The notes under the pieces: generated by a model
Databases searched by the model: none
Seen by the model: the letters and a program-made list of their open reading frames with translations, nothing else
Told to the model about the DNA's origin: nothing
Position numbers and translations under genes: made by a program
Assembly (NCBI GenBank): GCA_965221375.1
Contig: OZ244883.1
Span: forward strand, 1 to 64,000
From: Poriferisulfidus sp965221375
GTDB taxonomy: Bacteria > Pseudomonadota > Gammaproteobacteria > Poriferisulfidales > Poriferisulfidaceae
Reading direction: 5' to 3'
Length of the DNA stretch: 64,000 nt
Part shown: positions 8,578 through 17,726 of the stretch, in pieces
Layout of the letters: the number at the start of each line of letters is the position of its first letter
Numbering within the stretch: the first letter of the stretch is position 1

Positions 8578-9450
8578 ATGACTACCCGCATTCGCAAAGC
8601 CGTCTTTCCCGTAGCCGGTCTCGGTACTCGCTTTCTTCCTGCCACCAAAGCGGTGCCCAAAGAGACCCTGCCCATCGTCGACAAGCCTCTGATCCAGTAC
8701 GCCGTGGAAGAAGCCTCCGCTGCGGGGATTGATCAGTTGATTTTCATTACCGGGCGCAACAAGCGTGCCATTCCCGATCACTTCGATATGGCCTACGAAC
8801 TGGAAATGGAACTGGAAACGGCCGGTAAAACCCGAGAACTGGACGTCGTGCGATCCATCACGCCCCCCGACACGACCTGCATTTACCTTCGTCAGCGCAA
8901 GGCGCTGGGGCTGGGTCATGCCGTACTCTGCGCAAAGCCCATCGTCGGCAATGAACCTTTTGCGGTCATTTTGGCGGACGACCTGATTGACGGTGGCCAG
9001 GACCCGTGTCTGGCGCAGATGGTTCGTCTTTTTGAGGAGCGCCAGGCCAGCATCATCGCTGTGGAACCGGCCCCGCCTGAACGTATCTCGCGCTATGGGG
9101 TTATTTCCGGACAGCGCGAAAACGACCGGATGTGGAAACTCGACGGCATCGTCGAAAAACCCCCGGCCCAGGAAGCTCCCTCCGACCTGGGAGTAGTCGG
9201 ACGTTATGTCTTCACGCCTAACATTTTCGCGTATCTGGAGCAGACACCTCCTGGTGCAGGGGATGAAATCCAGCTCACCGACGCCATTGCCCGACAGCTG
9301 CGTGAGCAGACGGTACTGGCTTATCAGTTCGAAGGCCGCCGATACGATTGCGGGAGTCAGCTGGGTTTCCTTCAGGCGACCGTCGAGTATGCCCTCCAGC
9401 GTGAGGATATCGGGGCGGAAGTTCGCAACATGCTGCGCGAACTTCTTTAG
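8578..9450 (+). CDS. galU: UTP--glucose-1-phosphate uridylyltransferase
   Basis: Makes UDP-glucose for envelope polysaccharides. The signature GLGTRFLPATKAVPKE sits about 15 residues from the ATG at 8578, as in GalU, giving 290 residues. An in-frame ATG at 8497 would add a 27-residue tail with no family counterpart and is rejected. Sugar-nucleotide motifs VEEA and EKP are present. UDP-glucose could also feed the glucosylglycerate enzymes at the window's end. Confidence 0.95.
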   Translation: MTTRIRKAVFPVAGLGTRFLPATKAVPKETLPIVDKPLIQYAVEEASAAGIDQLIFITGRNKRAIPDHFDMAYELEMELETAGKTRELDVVRSITPPDTTCIYLRQRKALGLGHAVLCAKPIVGNEPFAVILADDLIDGGQDPCLAQMVRLFEERQASIIAVEPAPPERISRYGVISGQRENDRMWKLDGIVEKPPAQEAPSDLGVVGRYVFTPNIFAYLEQTPPGAGDEIQLTDAIARQLREQTVLAYQFEGRRYDCGSQLGFLQATVEYALQREDIGAEVRNMLRELL

Positions 9451-9467
9451 GAAGCGCCTTTACAAAG

Positions 9468-9483
9468 ACGGGAATTCTCCCGT
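9468..9483. terminator. Hairpin between galU and a small membrane gene
   Basis: ACGGGA-attc-TCCCGT forms a 6-bp stem 18 nt after the galU stop. No T-run of five or more follows on either strand, so it is a weak, possibly bidirectional terminator. Confidence 0.3.
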
Positions 9484-9558
9484 GTGGGAAAACTGGCAAG
9501 AAGGGCCGTAGCGGCAGGGATCAGGCAGAAAACCCCGAGGAAACAGGAAAAACCCCCA

Positions 9559-9756
9559 TCACGAAACAGTAGTCCCGGGAGGTAGGAGCCACGGCCAGTT
9601 TTCTGGAATCCACTCGTATACAAAGTATAAGAGCCACAACATGCTCAGACCCGCTATCAAGGCTGCGATGATACCGGCGGCAATATAAATCAACGCCTTC
9701 GCAGCTCCCGACGCGTTGATGCGGAAAGCGTCAGTCCAACTCTCAGATTTATTCAT
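9559..9756 (-). CDS. Small single-span membrane protein, unknown
   Basis: A 65-residue frame with one strong hydrophobic stretch (residues about 20-48) flanked by a polar N-terminus and a tryptophan-rich C-terminal segment (WIPENWPWLLPPG). It begins 19 nt after tRNA-Asn on the same strand and may be co-transcribed with it. No clear Shine-Dalgarno is seen. I do not recognise the family; it might be non-coding. Confidence 0.45.
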   Translation of the reverse strand: MNKSESWTDAFRINASGAAKALIYIAAGIIAALIAGLSMLWLLYFVYEWIPENWPWLLPPGTTVS

Positions 9757-9775
9757 AATTCAAAGGCGCAGGTAG

Positions 9776-9851
9776 TGGCTCCCCGGGACGGGCTCGAACC
9801 GCCGACCTAGTGGTTAACAGCCACCCGCTCTGCCAACTGAGCTACCGGGGA
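9776..9851 (-). tRNA. tRNA-Asn (GUU)
   Basis: Read on the minus strand it folds as a 76-nt cloverleaf. The acceptor TCCCCGG pairs with CCGGGGA, the anticodon loop is CTGTTAA with GTT, the T-loop is GTTCGAGCC, and the CCA end is encoded. Confidence 0.95.
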
Positions 9852-10084
9852 ATGGGGACAGTATTCTAACACGAGGCTTGAGACTGGCTGCATCTGTAAA
9901 ACTTGGCCTCATCTCGGCGATTATTTGGAGGATTTTTATGCTTGGCGCGGCATGCGGATTAGGTTGCCCGCGGTGCCATGACACATTCCCAAAAATGAAA
10001 AAAAGACTCCTAAAACCTGCAAATCGCCGAAAAGATTGCCTAGGCCAAAATACCAGCCCGGTGAAGCATTCTTTCAGAGACCAA

Positions 10085-10348
10085 CTATTCCTCTACCGAT
10101 AGCCCATCGCCTAACCAGCGAACCAAATAATAAAGAAACTGTCCTTCGGACGATTTTGACGGCCCCAACACCTCCGCCGCATAAACACGCGAGTCGGTAG
10201 CCGCATATGCTTGTGCGGCCTCGGCGCTCTCCATCAACTGCACAAGACCTGCCGGAAATCGACGACGGCGTCGGTTAGGCACCTGAACCACCGCATAACG
10301 CACACTTGAGACGGAAGTCTCGGGATCCGGCGGCACAAAACCGCGCAT
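10085..10348 (-). CDS. Uncharacterised 87-residue protein coupled to accC
   Basis: Its ATG shares one base with the accC stop (TAATG), so it is translated as the last gene of the aroQ-accB-accC operon. The protein is soluble, has an arginine run (NRRRRRF) near residue 28 and an acidic C-terminus, and shows no signal peptide or membrane span. I do not recognise it. In many relatives accC is followed by prmA; this is not PrmA. The position suggests a link to acetyl-CoA carboxylase, but this is untested. Confidence 0.6.
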   Translation of the reverse strand: MRGFVPPDPETSVSSVRYAVVQVPNRRRRRFPAGLVQLMESAEAAQAYAATDSRVYAAEVLGPSKSSEGQFLYYLVRWLGDGLSVEE

Positions 10349-11694
10349 TAATCTTCTGCTGCGGCGCGTCGCTCAAGAAAATGAATATCGACACCGCCTG
10401 CCTGGAACTGTTCGTCCAGCAACAATTCATGATGCATCGGCACGTTGGTGCGAATCCCATCCACCACAAGTTCCGTCAACGCCCGGCGCATTCGCCGCAA
10501 GGCCACCGTACGATTGCGGGCATGGGCGCAGACTTTGCCGATCATGGAATCGTAATAGGGCGATACATCGTAACCGGTATACAAGTGCGTATCCATTCGC
10601 ACACCCGGACCTCCCGGGCTATGAAAGTGCTTGACTTGTCCGGGTTGCGGTAAAAAGGTTTTTGGATCCTCGGCATTGATGCGACATTCCACTGCGTGCC
10701 CTCGCAGGCGCACCTCGGATTGCTTGATCGACAACGGTTCGCCCTGAGCCACCAGCAATTGATGACGGACCAAATCAATGCCGGTCACCATCTCGGTAAC
10801 CGGATGCTCCACCTGGATCCGGGTATTCATTTCGATGAAATAAAACTCTCCGTCCTGGTACAGAAACTCGAACGTCCCTACTCCACGGTAGTCCATTTGC
10901 CGACAGGCCGCCGCGACACGCTCGCCCATTTCCTCGCGTTGTTGCTCGGTCATGCCAGGAGCGGGCGCCTCTTCAATCACTTTCTGGTGACGACGTTGTA
11001 GCGAACAGTCACGCTCACCCAAGTGAATGGCATTGCCGTGTGCATCCGCGAGAACCTGAAACTCAATGTGACGCGGGTGATCCAAAAACTTCTCCAGATA
11101 CACCACATCACTGCCGAACGCACTGCGAGCCTCGGTCCGCGTCAATTCCAGCGCAGCCTCCAGTTCACCTTCCTCCTGCACCACCCGCATACCCCGACCG
11201 CCGCCGCCGGCACTAGCTTTGATCAGCACCGGATAACCCACCTCCTGCGCAATCTCCCGGCACGTCTTCAAATCTTCCGGCAGTGCCCCGTCGCTTCCCG
11301 GCACACACGGGATGCCGGCGGCCAAAGCCGCTTCACGTGCCGCGACCTTGTCGCCCATCTCCCGAATGTTTTGGGCCCGCGGGCCTACAAAAATAAAACC
11401 GCTGGATTCCACGCGCTCGGCGAAATCGGCATTTTCCGACAAGAAGCCGTAGCCGGGATGAATGGCGTCCGCATTCGTCACTTCCGCTGCGGAAATAATG
11501 GCCGGGATATTCAGATAACTGTTTTGCGAATCGGCCGGCCCGATGCAGACGGACTCATCGGCCAAGCGCACATGCAGAAGATTACGGTCTACATCGGAGT
11601 GCACCGCCACGGTGCGAATCTCCATGTCCCGGCAGGCGCGCAAAATGCGCAATGCGATTTCGCCGCGATTGGCGATCAGAACTTTCTGCAGCAC
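10348..11694 (-). CDS. accC: Biotin carboxylase subunit of acetyl-CoA carboxylase
   Basis: Carboxylates biotin on AccB with ATP and bicarbonate, the first half of malonyl-CoA synthesis for fatty acids. The GTG at 11694 gives 448 residues starting MLQKVLIANRGEIALRI, matching E. coli AccC; upstream in-frame starts lie inside accB. The ATP-grasp glycine loop (KASAGGGGRGMR), EFLY and the active-site EMNTRIQVEHPVTE are intact. It lies 4 nt after accB. Confidence 0.97.
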   Translation of the reverse strand: MLQKVLIANRGEIALRILRACRDMEIRTVAVHSDVDRNLLHVRLADESVCIGPADSQNSYLNIPAIISAAEVTNADAIHPGYGFLSENADFAERVESSGFIFVGPRAQNIREMGDKVAAREAALAAGIPCVPGSDGALPEDLKTCREIAQEVGYPVLIKASAGGGGRGMRVVQEEGELEAALELTRTEARSAFGSDVVYLEKFLDHPRHIEFQVLADAHGNAIHLGERDCSLQRRHQKVIEEAPAPGMTEQQREEMGERVAAACRQMDYRGVGTFEFLYQDGEFYFIEMNTRIQVEHPVTEMVTGIDLVRHQLLVAQGEPLSIKQSEVRLRGHAVECRINAEDPKTFLPQPGQVKHFHSPGGPGVRMDTHLYTGYDVSPYYDSMIGKVCAHARNRTVALRRMRRALTELVVDGIRTNVPMHHELLLDEQFQAGGVDIHFLERRAAAED

Positions 11695-11698
11695 GCCG

Positions 11699-12157
11699 TC
11701 AGCCAATAATAAACAGTGCTTGCCCGTACTCAACCGGCGTCGCGTTTTCCACCAAAATCGCACGGATCACGCCGGCCTGGTCCGCCTCGATTTGATTCAG
11801 CATTTTCATCGCTTCCACGATGCACAGAGTGTCACCGACATTGACCGAGTCACCGACACTGACAAATGCCTTGGCCCCCGGCGAGGGGGCGGTGTAAAAC
11901 GTGCCCACCATGGGTGAGACCACCTCATGACCGGCCGGGGTTGCCTCTTCTTCGGCTTCCGGTTCGGACTCGGCAGCGGGAGCGGCAGGTGCCGGGGCTG
12001 GGGCCGCAACGGGCGGTACGTACACAGGCGCGGCGGGAGCACTCGCCGGGGCCACCCGGCTGATTCGCACGGATTCCTCGCCTTCGGAAATTTCGATTTC
12101 AGCGACGTCGGAATCCTCCAACAACTGCATGAGGCTTTTGATTTTGCGAAGATCCAT
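11699..12157 (-). CDS. accB: Biotin carboxyl carrier protein
   Basis: Carries the biotin that shuttles carboxyl groups in acetyl-CoA carboxylase. It is 152 residues: an N-terminal helix region, a long proline/alanine linker (about 36-78), and a biotinyl domain with the modified lysine Lys118 in EAMKML. Gene order aroQ-accB-accC is typical of gammaproteobacteria. Confidence 0.97.
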   Translation of the reverse strand: MDLRKIKSLMQLLEDSDVAEIEISEGEESVRISRVAPASAPAAPVYVPPVAAPAPAPAAPAAESEPEAEEEATPAGHEVVSPMVGTFYTAPSPGAKAFVSVGDSVNVGDTLCIVEAMKMLNQIEADQAGVIRAILVENATPVEYGQALFIIG

Positions 12158-12162
12158 CAGAC

Positions 12163-12603
12163 TTACTCCTCCAGCATGGCGACTGCAGCCTGCAGTGCCA
12201 ATTCGTAGCCACGCGCACCCAAACCGCTGATTACACCGACGGCGATATCAGACAAATAAGAGACTTGGCGAAACTCTTCACGGGCGAATACATTGGACAA
12301 ATGCACTTCGATAAACGGGATAGAGACTCCCAGCAGTGCATCCCGCAACGCGACGCTGGTGTGGGTGAACGCGCCCGGATTGAACAAAATGAAATCCACC
12401 CCCTCGCGCTGAGCCTGATGGATCCGCTCAATCAGACTGCTCTCGGAGTTGTCTTGGGCGGCCTCTATCGAGCACCCCGTCGCTTCCGCCTGGGTTTCAA
12501 GACGGCGCATGATGTCGTCAAGCGTGTCCGTACCATAAACTTCAGGCTCGCGAGTACCTAGTAGGTTTAGATTGGGGCCGTTGAGAACCAAAATACGCGA
12601 CAT
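12163..12603 (-). CDS. aroQ: Type II 3-dehydroquinate dehydratase
   Basis: Third step of the shikimate pathway. The 146 residues show the type II N-terminus (LVLNGPNLNLLGTREPEVYG, with the catalytic Tyr region), the NPGAFTHTS loop and the IEVHLSN catalytic His region. It heads the accBC operon; its stop is 5 nt before the accB start. Confidence 0.96.
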   Translation of the reverse strand: MSRILVLNGPNLNLLGTREPEVYGTDTLDDIMRRLETQAEATGCSIEAAQDNSESSLIERIHQAQREGVDFILFNPGAFTHTSVALRDALLGVSIPFIEVHLSNVFAREEFRQVSYLSDIAVGVISGLGARGYELALQAAVAMLEE

Positions 12604-12650
12604 GTCTTATCCCTTTTCGGAAAACATTCGCCAAGCATATCACAGAATTC

Positions 12651-12687
12651 AAAAATCCGCCAAGTTTGCTTATTTTTGGCGGTTTTT
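12651..12687 (-). terminator. Bidirectional Rho-independent terminator after dsbD
   Basis: The stem CCGCCAA (12657-12663) / TTGGCGG (12676-12682) is flanked by ATTTTT on the minus-strand side and TTTTT on the plus-strand side. On the minus strand it lies 30 nt after the dsbD stop, in the gap before the aroQ promoter. Confidence 0.7.
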
Positions 12688-12712
12688 ATCAGCAAATAAA
12701 CGCAAATATAAG

Positions 12713-14488
12713 TTATCTTGCAAAAATTAAGGCCTCATCCAAATGTCGCACGAAATCTTTCGGCGGCACAAAGCTGACGGTCCGCAGACCACGCATTTCG
12801 GTGCCGTCCGATGCGTAAAACAGGATTGCCGGCGGCCCAAACAATCCCAACGATTCCAACAACGCGGTATCCGCGTCGTCGTTGGCGGTGACGTCCGCCC
12901 GCAGAAGTACAAACTGCCGCATCAATTCCTGCACCTGGGGATCCGTAAACGTAAACGCCTCCAGTTCCATACACGTCACGCACCAGTCGGCGTAAAAATC
13001 GACCAAAACCGGCTGACCGGACGCCTGTTGCAATTCACGCTCAAGATCGGTCGTCGTCTTGATGCTGCGAAACGGCAGGGCCGGAGTTTCTTCGACCGTT
13101 GAGACCATCCCAAAATGCGTCCAAGGGCGCAAGACGCTATGACCGCCCGTCGCCGCACTGATCAACAAGACCGCCCCGTACAAAAGCAATACCAACCCGG
13201 CGCCTTTACCCAACCGCAACAGCGCGCTCGCATCCGCCGGCAGGGAATCCGTGGCCCGCAAAAAGACGCCCAACATCACCAGCAACAAGCCGCTGAGCAC
13301 CAGCGTCACTTGCCCGGGAACCACGCGGTCCAACATCCAGAGGGCGAGCATCAGGAGCAGAACACCGAACAAGGCTTTCACCCGTTTCATCCAGGCCCCG
13401 GATTTCGGCAAGTAGCGCCCCTCGCAAGCTCCGAATACCAGCAGAGGAAGACCCAAGCCCAGACCCATGCCGAACAGACTGATCGCCCCACGCATGGGGC
13501 TGCCGGTATCTGCGATATGAATCAAGGCGCCCACCAGCGGAGGCGACACACAAGGACTCGCCACCAGCGCTCCCAGCAAACCCATAATTGCGGCACCGAA
13601 GAAACTTCCTCCCTGAAACCTTCGACCCGCCTGATCGAGGCGGTTGGTCAAAGCGGCAGGAAGGCGCAGTTCATACAAGCCAAACATGGCCAGCGCCATC
13701 CACACCAAGACCAGCACAAATGCACCGATCACCCAGATGTTCTGCATGGCCGCCTGAAGATTTGAGCCGGTCAGGCCGACGATGATGCCCAGCACCGCGT
13801 AGGTTGAAGCCATCGCCAATACATACGTCAAGGCCAGGAAAAATGCGCGGCGGGTGCCGGCCCCTTTGGCGCCTGCGATCACACTGGCCAGAATCGGAAT
13901 CATGGGCAGCACGCAGGGCGTAAACGCCAGCAACAACCCAAAGCCGATAAACGCCACAAAGCTCCACAGCAATCCTTCCTGGGCGAGGTCCTGGGCGATT
14001 TGATCGGAACGAGACAACAGCGGCAACTCGCGTCCAGGCGATTGCACCTCGACGGCTTCGGTCATCGCGACTTTCAGGATTTTGGTCTGTGGGGGATAAC
14101 ACACGCCTTTTTCGGCGCATCCCTGATAGGAAGCTTCCAACACTGCCTGCTGTTGGGCGGCCGGCCATTGCAGATTGACCACTACATCCCCGGACCAGGT
14201 CTCGACCTGGCCGAACAAGGGATCGTCCTTGACGATGCCGGCAGGCAATGTATACGTGGGTGTGGAGGTGCCTTCGAGACCGTTGAAACCGGTTTTGTCG
14301 CGGTACAGATAGTAGCCTTCGGCCACACGGAAATGAGCCTGAACCTTGTCCGGACCCGCCGATGTGGCGACCAGTACGAAGGCTTTATCGGGATGCAGAA
14401 ACTCCTGTTCCGGATCGCCGAACAGGTCCGTTGCTCCGGCCGGCATAGCCGCCAGCCCGAACAGGATTAAACAGAATCGCCAAGCCAT
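12713..14488 (-). CDS. dsbD: Thiol:disulfide interchange protein DsbD
   Basis: Inner-membrane reductase that passes electrons from cytoplasmic thioredoxin to periplasmic DsbC and CcmG. The 591 residues run: signal peptide (about 1-19), periplasmic alpha domain with its cysteine pair in GCAEKGVCYPP, an eight-span beta domain with TPCVLPMIP and SPCVSPPLV, and a C-terminal thioredoxin gamma domain with WCVTC. All three redox pairs are intact. It overlaps cutA by 22 nt. Confidence 0.96.
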   Translation of the reverse strand: MAWRFCLILFGLAAMPAGATDLFGDPEQEFLHPDKAFVLVATSAGPDKVQAHFRVAEGYYLYRDKTGFNGLEGTSTPTYTLPAGIVKDDPLFGQVETWSGDVVVNLQWPAAQQQAVLEASYQGCAEKGVCYPPQTKILKVAMTEAVEVQSPGRELPLLSRSDQIAQDLAQEGLLWSFVAFIGFGLLLAFTPCVLPMIPILASVIAGAKGAGTRRAFFLALTYVLAMASTYAVLGIIVGLTGSNLQAAMQNIWVIGAFVLVLVWMALAMFGLYELRLPAALTNRLDQAGRRFQGGSFFGAAIMGLLGALVASPCVSPPLVGALIHIADTGSPMRGAISLFGMGLGLGLPLLVFGACEGRYLPKSGAWMKRVKALFGVLLLMLALWMLDRVVPGQVTLVLSGLLLVMLGVFLRATDSLPADASALLRLGKGAGLVLLLYGAVLLISAATGGHSVLRPWTHFGMVSTVEETPALPFRSIKTTTDLERELQQASGQPVLVDFYADWCVTCMELEAFTFTDPQVQELMRQFVLLRADVTANDDADTALLESLGLFGPPAILFYASDGTEMRGLRTVSFVPPKDFVRHLDEALIFAR

Positions 14489-14796
14489 TGCAGATACTTT
14501 TCCGAGCCTGCGCTAATCGGCAACACCAGAAATTCCGGAACCTCGTACGGATGCGTTTTCAACAACGCCTCTCGCAATGCCTCCTGGTGTGTGCGGACGG
14601 TTTTAATCAGCAACAACACTTCGGCCTCCTCTTCCACCGCACCTTGCCAGCGGTACGTGGAGTGAACCGGGATACGGTTGACGCACGCCGCCAACTGCTG
14701 CTCCACCAGGTCCTGGGCAATCTTCTGTACCGGTGCGCTGGCCGGATAGGTGGTCAATACAAGGATACATTCTTCAGCTTGAGGTGCAGAGGACAC
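14467..14796 (-). CDS. cutA: Divalent-cation tolerance protein CutA
   Basis: Small trimeric cytoplasmic protein, 109 residues, with the family motifs LVLTTYP, LAACVNRIPVHSTYRW, EVLLLIKT and HPYEVPEFLVLPI. Pairing and overlap of cutA with dsbD is common in proteobacteria. The exact function is unsettled in the family; copper tolerance was the original phenotype. Confidence 0.94.
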   Translation of the reverse strand: MSSAPQAEECILVLTTYPASAPVQKIAQDLVEQQLAACVNRIPVHSTYRWQGAVEEEAEVLLLIKTVRTHQEALREALLKTHPYEVPEFLVLPISAGSEKYLQWLGDSV

Positions 14797-14824
14797 GATG
14801 GTGATATTTTTATTTTATGCGCCG

Positions 14825-16303
14825 TCAACGCACAACTTTGACAGTTTCACCGGCCTCAGGTTCGCCTTTGGGCCACACGCCGTTGAACAGGCGCAGCTGA
14901 TCTTGGGGATAAGTACTCCACCAGGCATCCTGGGCATACGCGGCGTACGTATCGCCGGGTTTGGCCGTAATAATCTCCATACGTGCCGAGCGAACGGCCT
15001 CATCTTCGGCTGCCGTCATCGGCCGCAGACTGTTGACGGTGGCCTCTATGGCGGCAGCATGGCGTCGGACCCCGCCCGACTTCAGGGCCTGCGTGGCGGT
15101 AACCAGGAACAGGTTGGGAGAGTGCTGCAGCGCCGTCACGTCTGCTCGCTCAAAATTGGCGCCGCGGACCCAAGCCCGGCAACCTTCATAGCCTTTGGTC
15201 ATGCGTCTGCGCAGTTGCGAAACTTGGGCGAATTCCTGTTTTAGAAACTCGCATGCGTCCTGTGCTTCGATGTGCTCGATGATGTACAGCCGCATCTCTG
15301 TCGAACGGTCGGGCGCATATGCCGCCAGATGCGTGGGCTGATTGTGCACCGGCCAGTCCTCCGGCAATTTCATGGTGATTGCCAGCGGCTTGTGATAGAA
15401 ACGGTGATCCTTTACAAAACCCTGCGCTTCACTTTGGCCGATTTCCATGCCGTCGATGTGCTCCAGATATTCCGCACGCCGAATCAGGCCCGTGCCGGCA
15501 GTCTGGTGCTTGCGGGCGGCCCGGATGATTTCCTGCTTGCGAGTGTCGTTATCCGGATGCGTGGAGAACAGCCAATGAGAGACACGTGGCCGGCGACCTT
15601 CGCGGACCGCCAGTCGCGCTTCGAAAGCTTCCTGATCCTTTATGATGCGGATGACCTGTAGGAGTGCTTCCGGATCGTAGCCGGCGCGAGCGGCATACTC
15701 CGCACCCAAACGGTCCGCTTCCAGTTCATGTTCACGTCCATACCCTCGTACGTGGGCTTCGCCCAATATTCCCGCCACCTGATTGGCCACCCCGCTTTGG
15801 ACCGTGTGGCTCAGCACCAGTTTTAGCAGTTCCACCGTCTGTCTCTGGCCAATCTGCTGCGCGGTATGTCGGGCGGTGATGTGGGCCAGTTCGTGGCCCA
15901 GGACCCCGGCCAGTTCAGCTTCGGAATTGAGCAAGGCCAGCATGCCGCGCGAGATGTACACGTAGCCGGGCGTGGCGAAGGCATTGACGATATCGGAATC
16001 CAGCACCGTAAAAACGTACGGTAAATCCGGACGATGACTCCCTGGCACCAGCGTCAGTCCGACTCGTGTTACATATTCCTGGATCTGCGGATTTTCGTAA
16101 TAGCCGTATTGGGACAGAAGCCACTCGTGCGTCTGTTTTCCGATCTCCAGTTCCTGTTGCTCATCGACCGTCGTCCAGTCCTGCTCGCCCGTGACCGGGT
16201 TGGTCGTGCCGACGCACGCATTGAGGACGGCACCGGCGACCAGTGCCAGTACAAAAGGATTACAACGATTGAAAAAAAGACGCGAACGGCGCTTAGCTGC
16301 CAT
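14825..16303 (-). CDS. M48 family metalloprotease, probable lipoprotein
   Basis: Zinc protease of 492 residues from the ATG at 16303. An N-terminal signal with lipobox-like LNAC (about 28-31) suggests an outer-membrane lipoprotein, as in BepA/LoiP-like quality-control proteases. The metal site is HELAHITARH with the third ligand in HELEADRLGAEYA. The C-terminal 50 residues (KPGDTYAAYAQ...) resemble a LysM-like cap. Its start overlaps the rpmE stop by 11 nt. Substrates are unknown; outer-membrane protein turnover is a family-based inference. Confidence 0.85.
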   Translation of the reverse strand: MAAKRRSRLFFNRCNPFVLALVAGAVLNACVGTTNPVTGEQDWTTVDEQQELEIGKQTHEWLLSQYGYYENPQIQEYVTRVGLTLVPGSHRPDLPYVFTVLDSDIVNAFATPGYVYISRGMLALLNSEAELAGVLGHELAHITARHTAQQIGQRQTVELLKLVLSHTVQSGVANQVAGILGEAHVRGYGREHELEADRLGAEYAARAGYDPEALLQVIRIIKDQEAFEARLAVREGRRPRVSHWLFSTHPDNDTRKQEIIRAARKHQTAGTGLIRRAEYLEHIDGMEIGQSEAQGFVKDHRFYHKPLAITMKLPEDWPVHNQPTHLAAYAPDRSTEMRLYIIEHIEAQDACEFLKQEFAQVSQLRRRMTKGYEGCRAWVRGANFERADVTALQHSPNLFLVTATQALKSGGVRRHAAAIEATVNSLRPMTAAEDEAVRSARMEIITAKPGDTYAAYAQDAWWSTYPQDQLRLFNGVWPKGEPEAGETVKVVR

Positions 16304-16493
16304 AGCGCTTGCGGAATTTGTCGACCTGGCGGGCCGTCTCCAAGATTTTCTGCTTGCCGGTATAGAACGGGTGACACGCCGAACAGATTTCCACATGCAG
16401 CTCGTCACCGGCATACGTGGAGCGGGTCTCAAACTGATTGCCACAAGCGCAAATCACTTTGACATCGTGGTAGACAATATCCTGGGAAGGCAT
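16293..16493 (-). CDS. rpmE: 50S ribosomal protein L31 (zinc-binding form)
   Basis: A 66-residue ribosomal protein with the CxC and CxxC zinc ligands of the C+ type (CACG near 14-17 and CSAC near 37-40). The N-terminus MPSQDIVYHDVKV differs from E. coli. No obvious Shine-Dalgarno precedes the ATG. It is followed with overlap by the M48 protease. Confidence 0.95.
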   Translation of the reverse strand: MPSQDIVYHDVKVICACGNQFETRSTYAGDELHVEICSACHPFYTGKQKILETARQVDKFRKRYGS

Positions 16494-16522
16494 CGGTAAA
16501 AATTGCGCAAAACAGGCGGCGC

Positions 16523-16528
16523 ATTATA
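16523..16528 (-). promoter_or_regulatory. -10 element for rpmE
   Basis: TATAAT on the minus strand, 30 bp before the rpmE ATG, with the GC-rich discriminator GCGCCG after it, as in stringently controlled ribosomal promoters. The -35 is not convincing. Confidence 0.4.
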
Positions 16529-17726
16529 CCGTATCCGCCCTTGGCACCGGTTGCAGAAGCGTTTCTGCAAGGGGTGGTTTAAAAGCTGTTTTCTCGGGAA
16601 GAAACAGCTCACACAAATCATCCAACCGCCGCCAACCGAAGGAACTGGCACGAAGGCCTTCAGGATTTTCCTCGATCAAGCCAAGCGCCCGCACCTGCTC
16701 CAATGCGGATGCGAGGTGCCGGCGCGTCCGACGGGTGCGTGACTCGAAAGTTTCCCAGAGGAATCCGGATCGCAGGCGCAACGCCCCCAGCATGAACTCG
16801 AACATCCGGTCTTGTCCTTCCCTTCGGGTACGCTGCGCGGTCGCATGACCCTGTTCCGCCGCCGCCATCCAGGCTTGCGGGTCCCGAACCTGTTCGGTCC
16901 GCCAAACCACCCCGGAGACATCCGTCCATTTGCCATGTGCTCCGGCGCCGACTCCCAAGTAATCGCCGTACTCCCAATAATTAACATTGTGGCGACAGAC
17001 CGCATTTTCTCGAGACCAGGCGGAGACCTCATACTGCTCAAAACCGGCATGTTCCAGTACCTTTGCTCCCGCTTCATGCATCTGCCACAAAATATCGGGA
17101 TCGGGAAGCACGGGCGGTCGTTTCGCAAAAGGGGTTCCCGGCTCCAAGGTTAACTGATACCACGACACATGCTCAGGAGTGAACGACAGCGCCTGCTCCA
17201 AATCCGCCTGAACCTCCTCCACGGATTGATTCGGCAGACCGTACATCAGATCAATATTGAAGCGCGTGAAGCCGGCCGCCTGAGCGTCCCGTATTGCCTG
17301 CTGCGCATCCAGCACATCGTGGGCCCGCCCGATTGCACGCAGGTGTTGCGCATGGAAACTCTGCACTCCGATGGACAAGCGATTGACGCCCGCTTCGCGA
17401 TAACCGCAAAAATGGCGACGGTCTGCGGATTGCGGGTTGGCCTCCAGGGTAACCTCCAGAGTCTCGGAGCATGCAAATTCGTCGCGCACCGTCTCCAAAA
17501 TGTGGCGGATAGATGTGGGAGAAAACCGACTGGGCGTGCCGCCTCCGAAAAAGATACTTTCCAATATCCGCCCCCGCGCGGGTTGCGCCAGGCGTACGAT
17601 TTCGTGAATCAGGTTTTTTGTATACCGGGCTTCATCGAAAGAGGCCGCGGCGTGCGCATTGAAATCGCAATAAGGGCAGCGCGAGACACACCAGGGAAGA
17701 TGTACGTACAGCGACAGGGGAATCAT
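16524..17726 (-). CDS. hemW: HemW-type radical SAM protein (coproporphyrinogen oxidase-like)
   Basis: Member of the HemN/HemW radical SAM family; HemW binds heme and is thought to deliver it rather than oxidise coproporphyrinogen. The ATG at 17726 gives 400 residues starting MIPLSLYVHLPWC; the CVSRCPYC cluster motif and the HemW-specific HNVNYW motif are both present. It overlaps the rdgB stop by 4 nt (ATGA). rdgB-hemW adjacency is common, which supports HemW over HemN. Confidence 0.94.
   Translation of the reverse strand: MIPLSLYVHLPWCVSRCPYCDFNAHAAASFDEARYTKNLIHEIVRLAQPARGRILESIFFGGGTPSRFSPTSIRHILETVRDEFACSETLEVTLEANPQSADRRHFCGYREAGVNRLSIGVQSFHAQHLRAIGRAHDVLDAQQAIRDAQAAGFTRFNIDLMYGLPNQSVEEVQADLEQALSFTPEHVSWYQLTLEPGTPFAKRPPVLPDPDILWQMHEAGAKVLEHAGFEQYEVSAWSRENAVCRHNVNYWEYGDYLGVGAGAHGKWTDVSGVVWRTEQVRDPQAWMAAAEQGHATAQRTRREGQDRMFEFMLGALRLRSGFLWETFESRTRRTRRHLASALEQVRALGLIEENPEGLRASSFGWRRLDDLCELFLPEKTAFKPPLAETLLQPVPRADTV

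Noticed and set aside
9878..10102. A 74-codon plus-strand frame after tRNA-Asn
   Set aside because: No ribosome site, no recognisable domain, mixed composition, and it overlaps the end of the better supported accC-coupled gene on the other strand.
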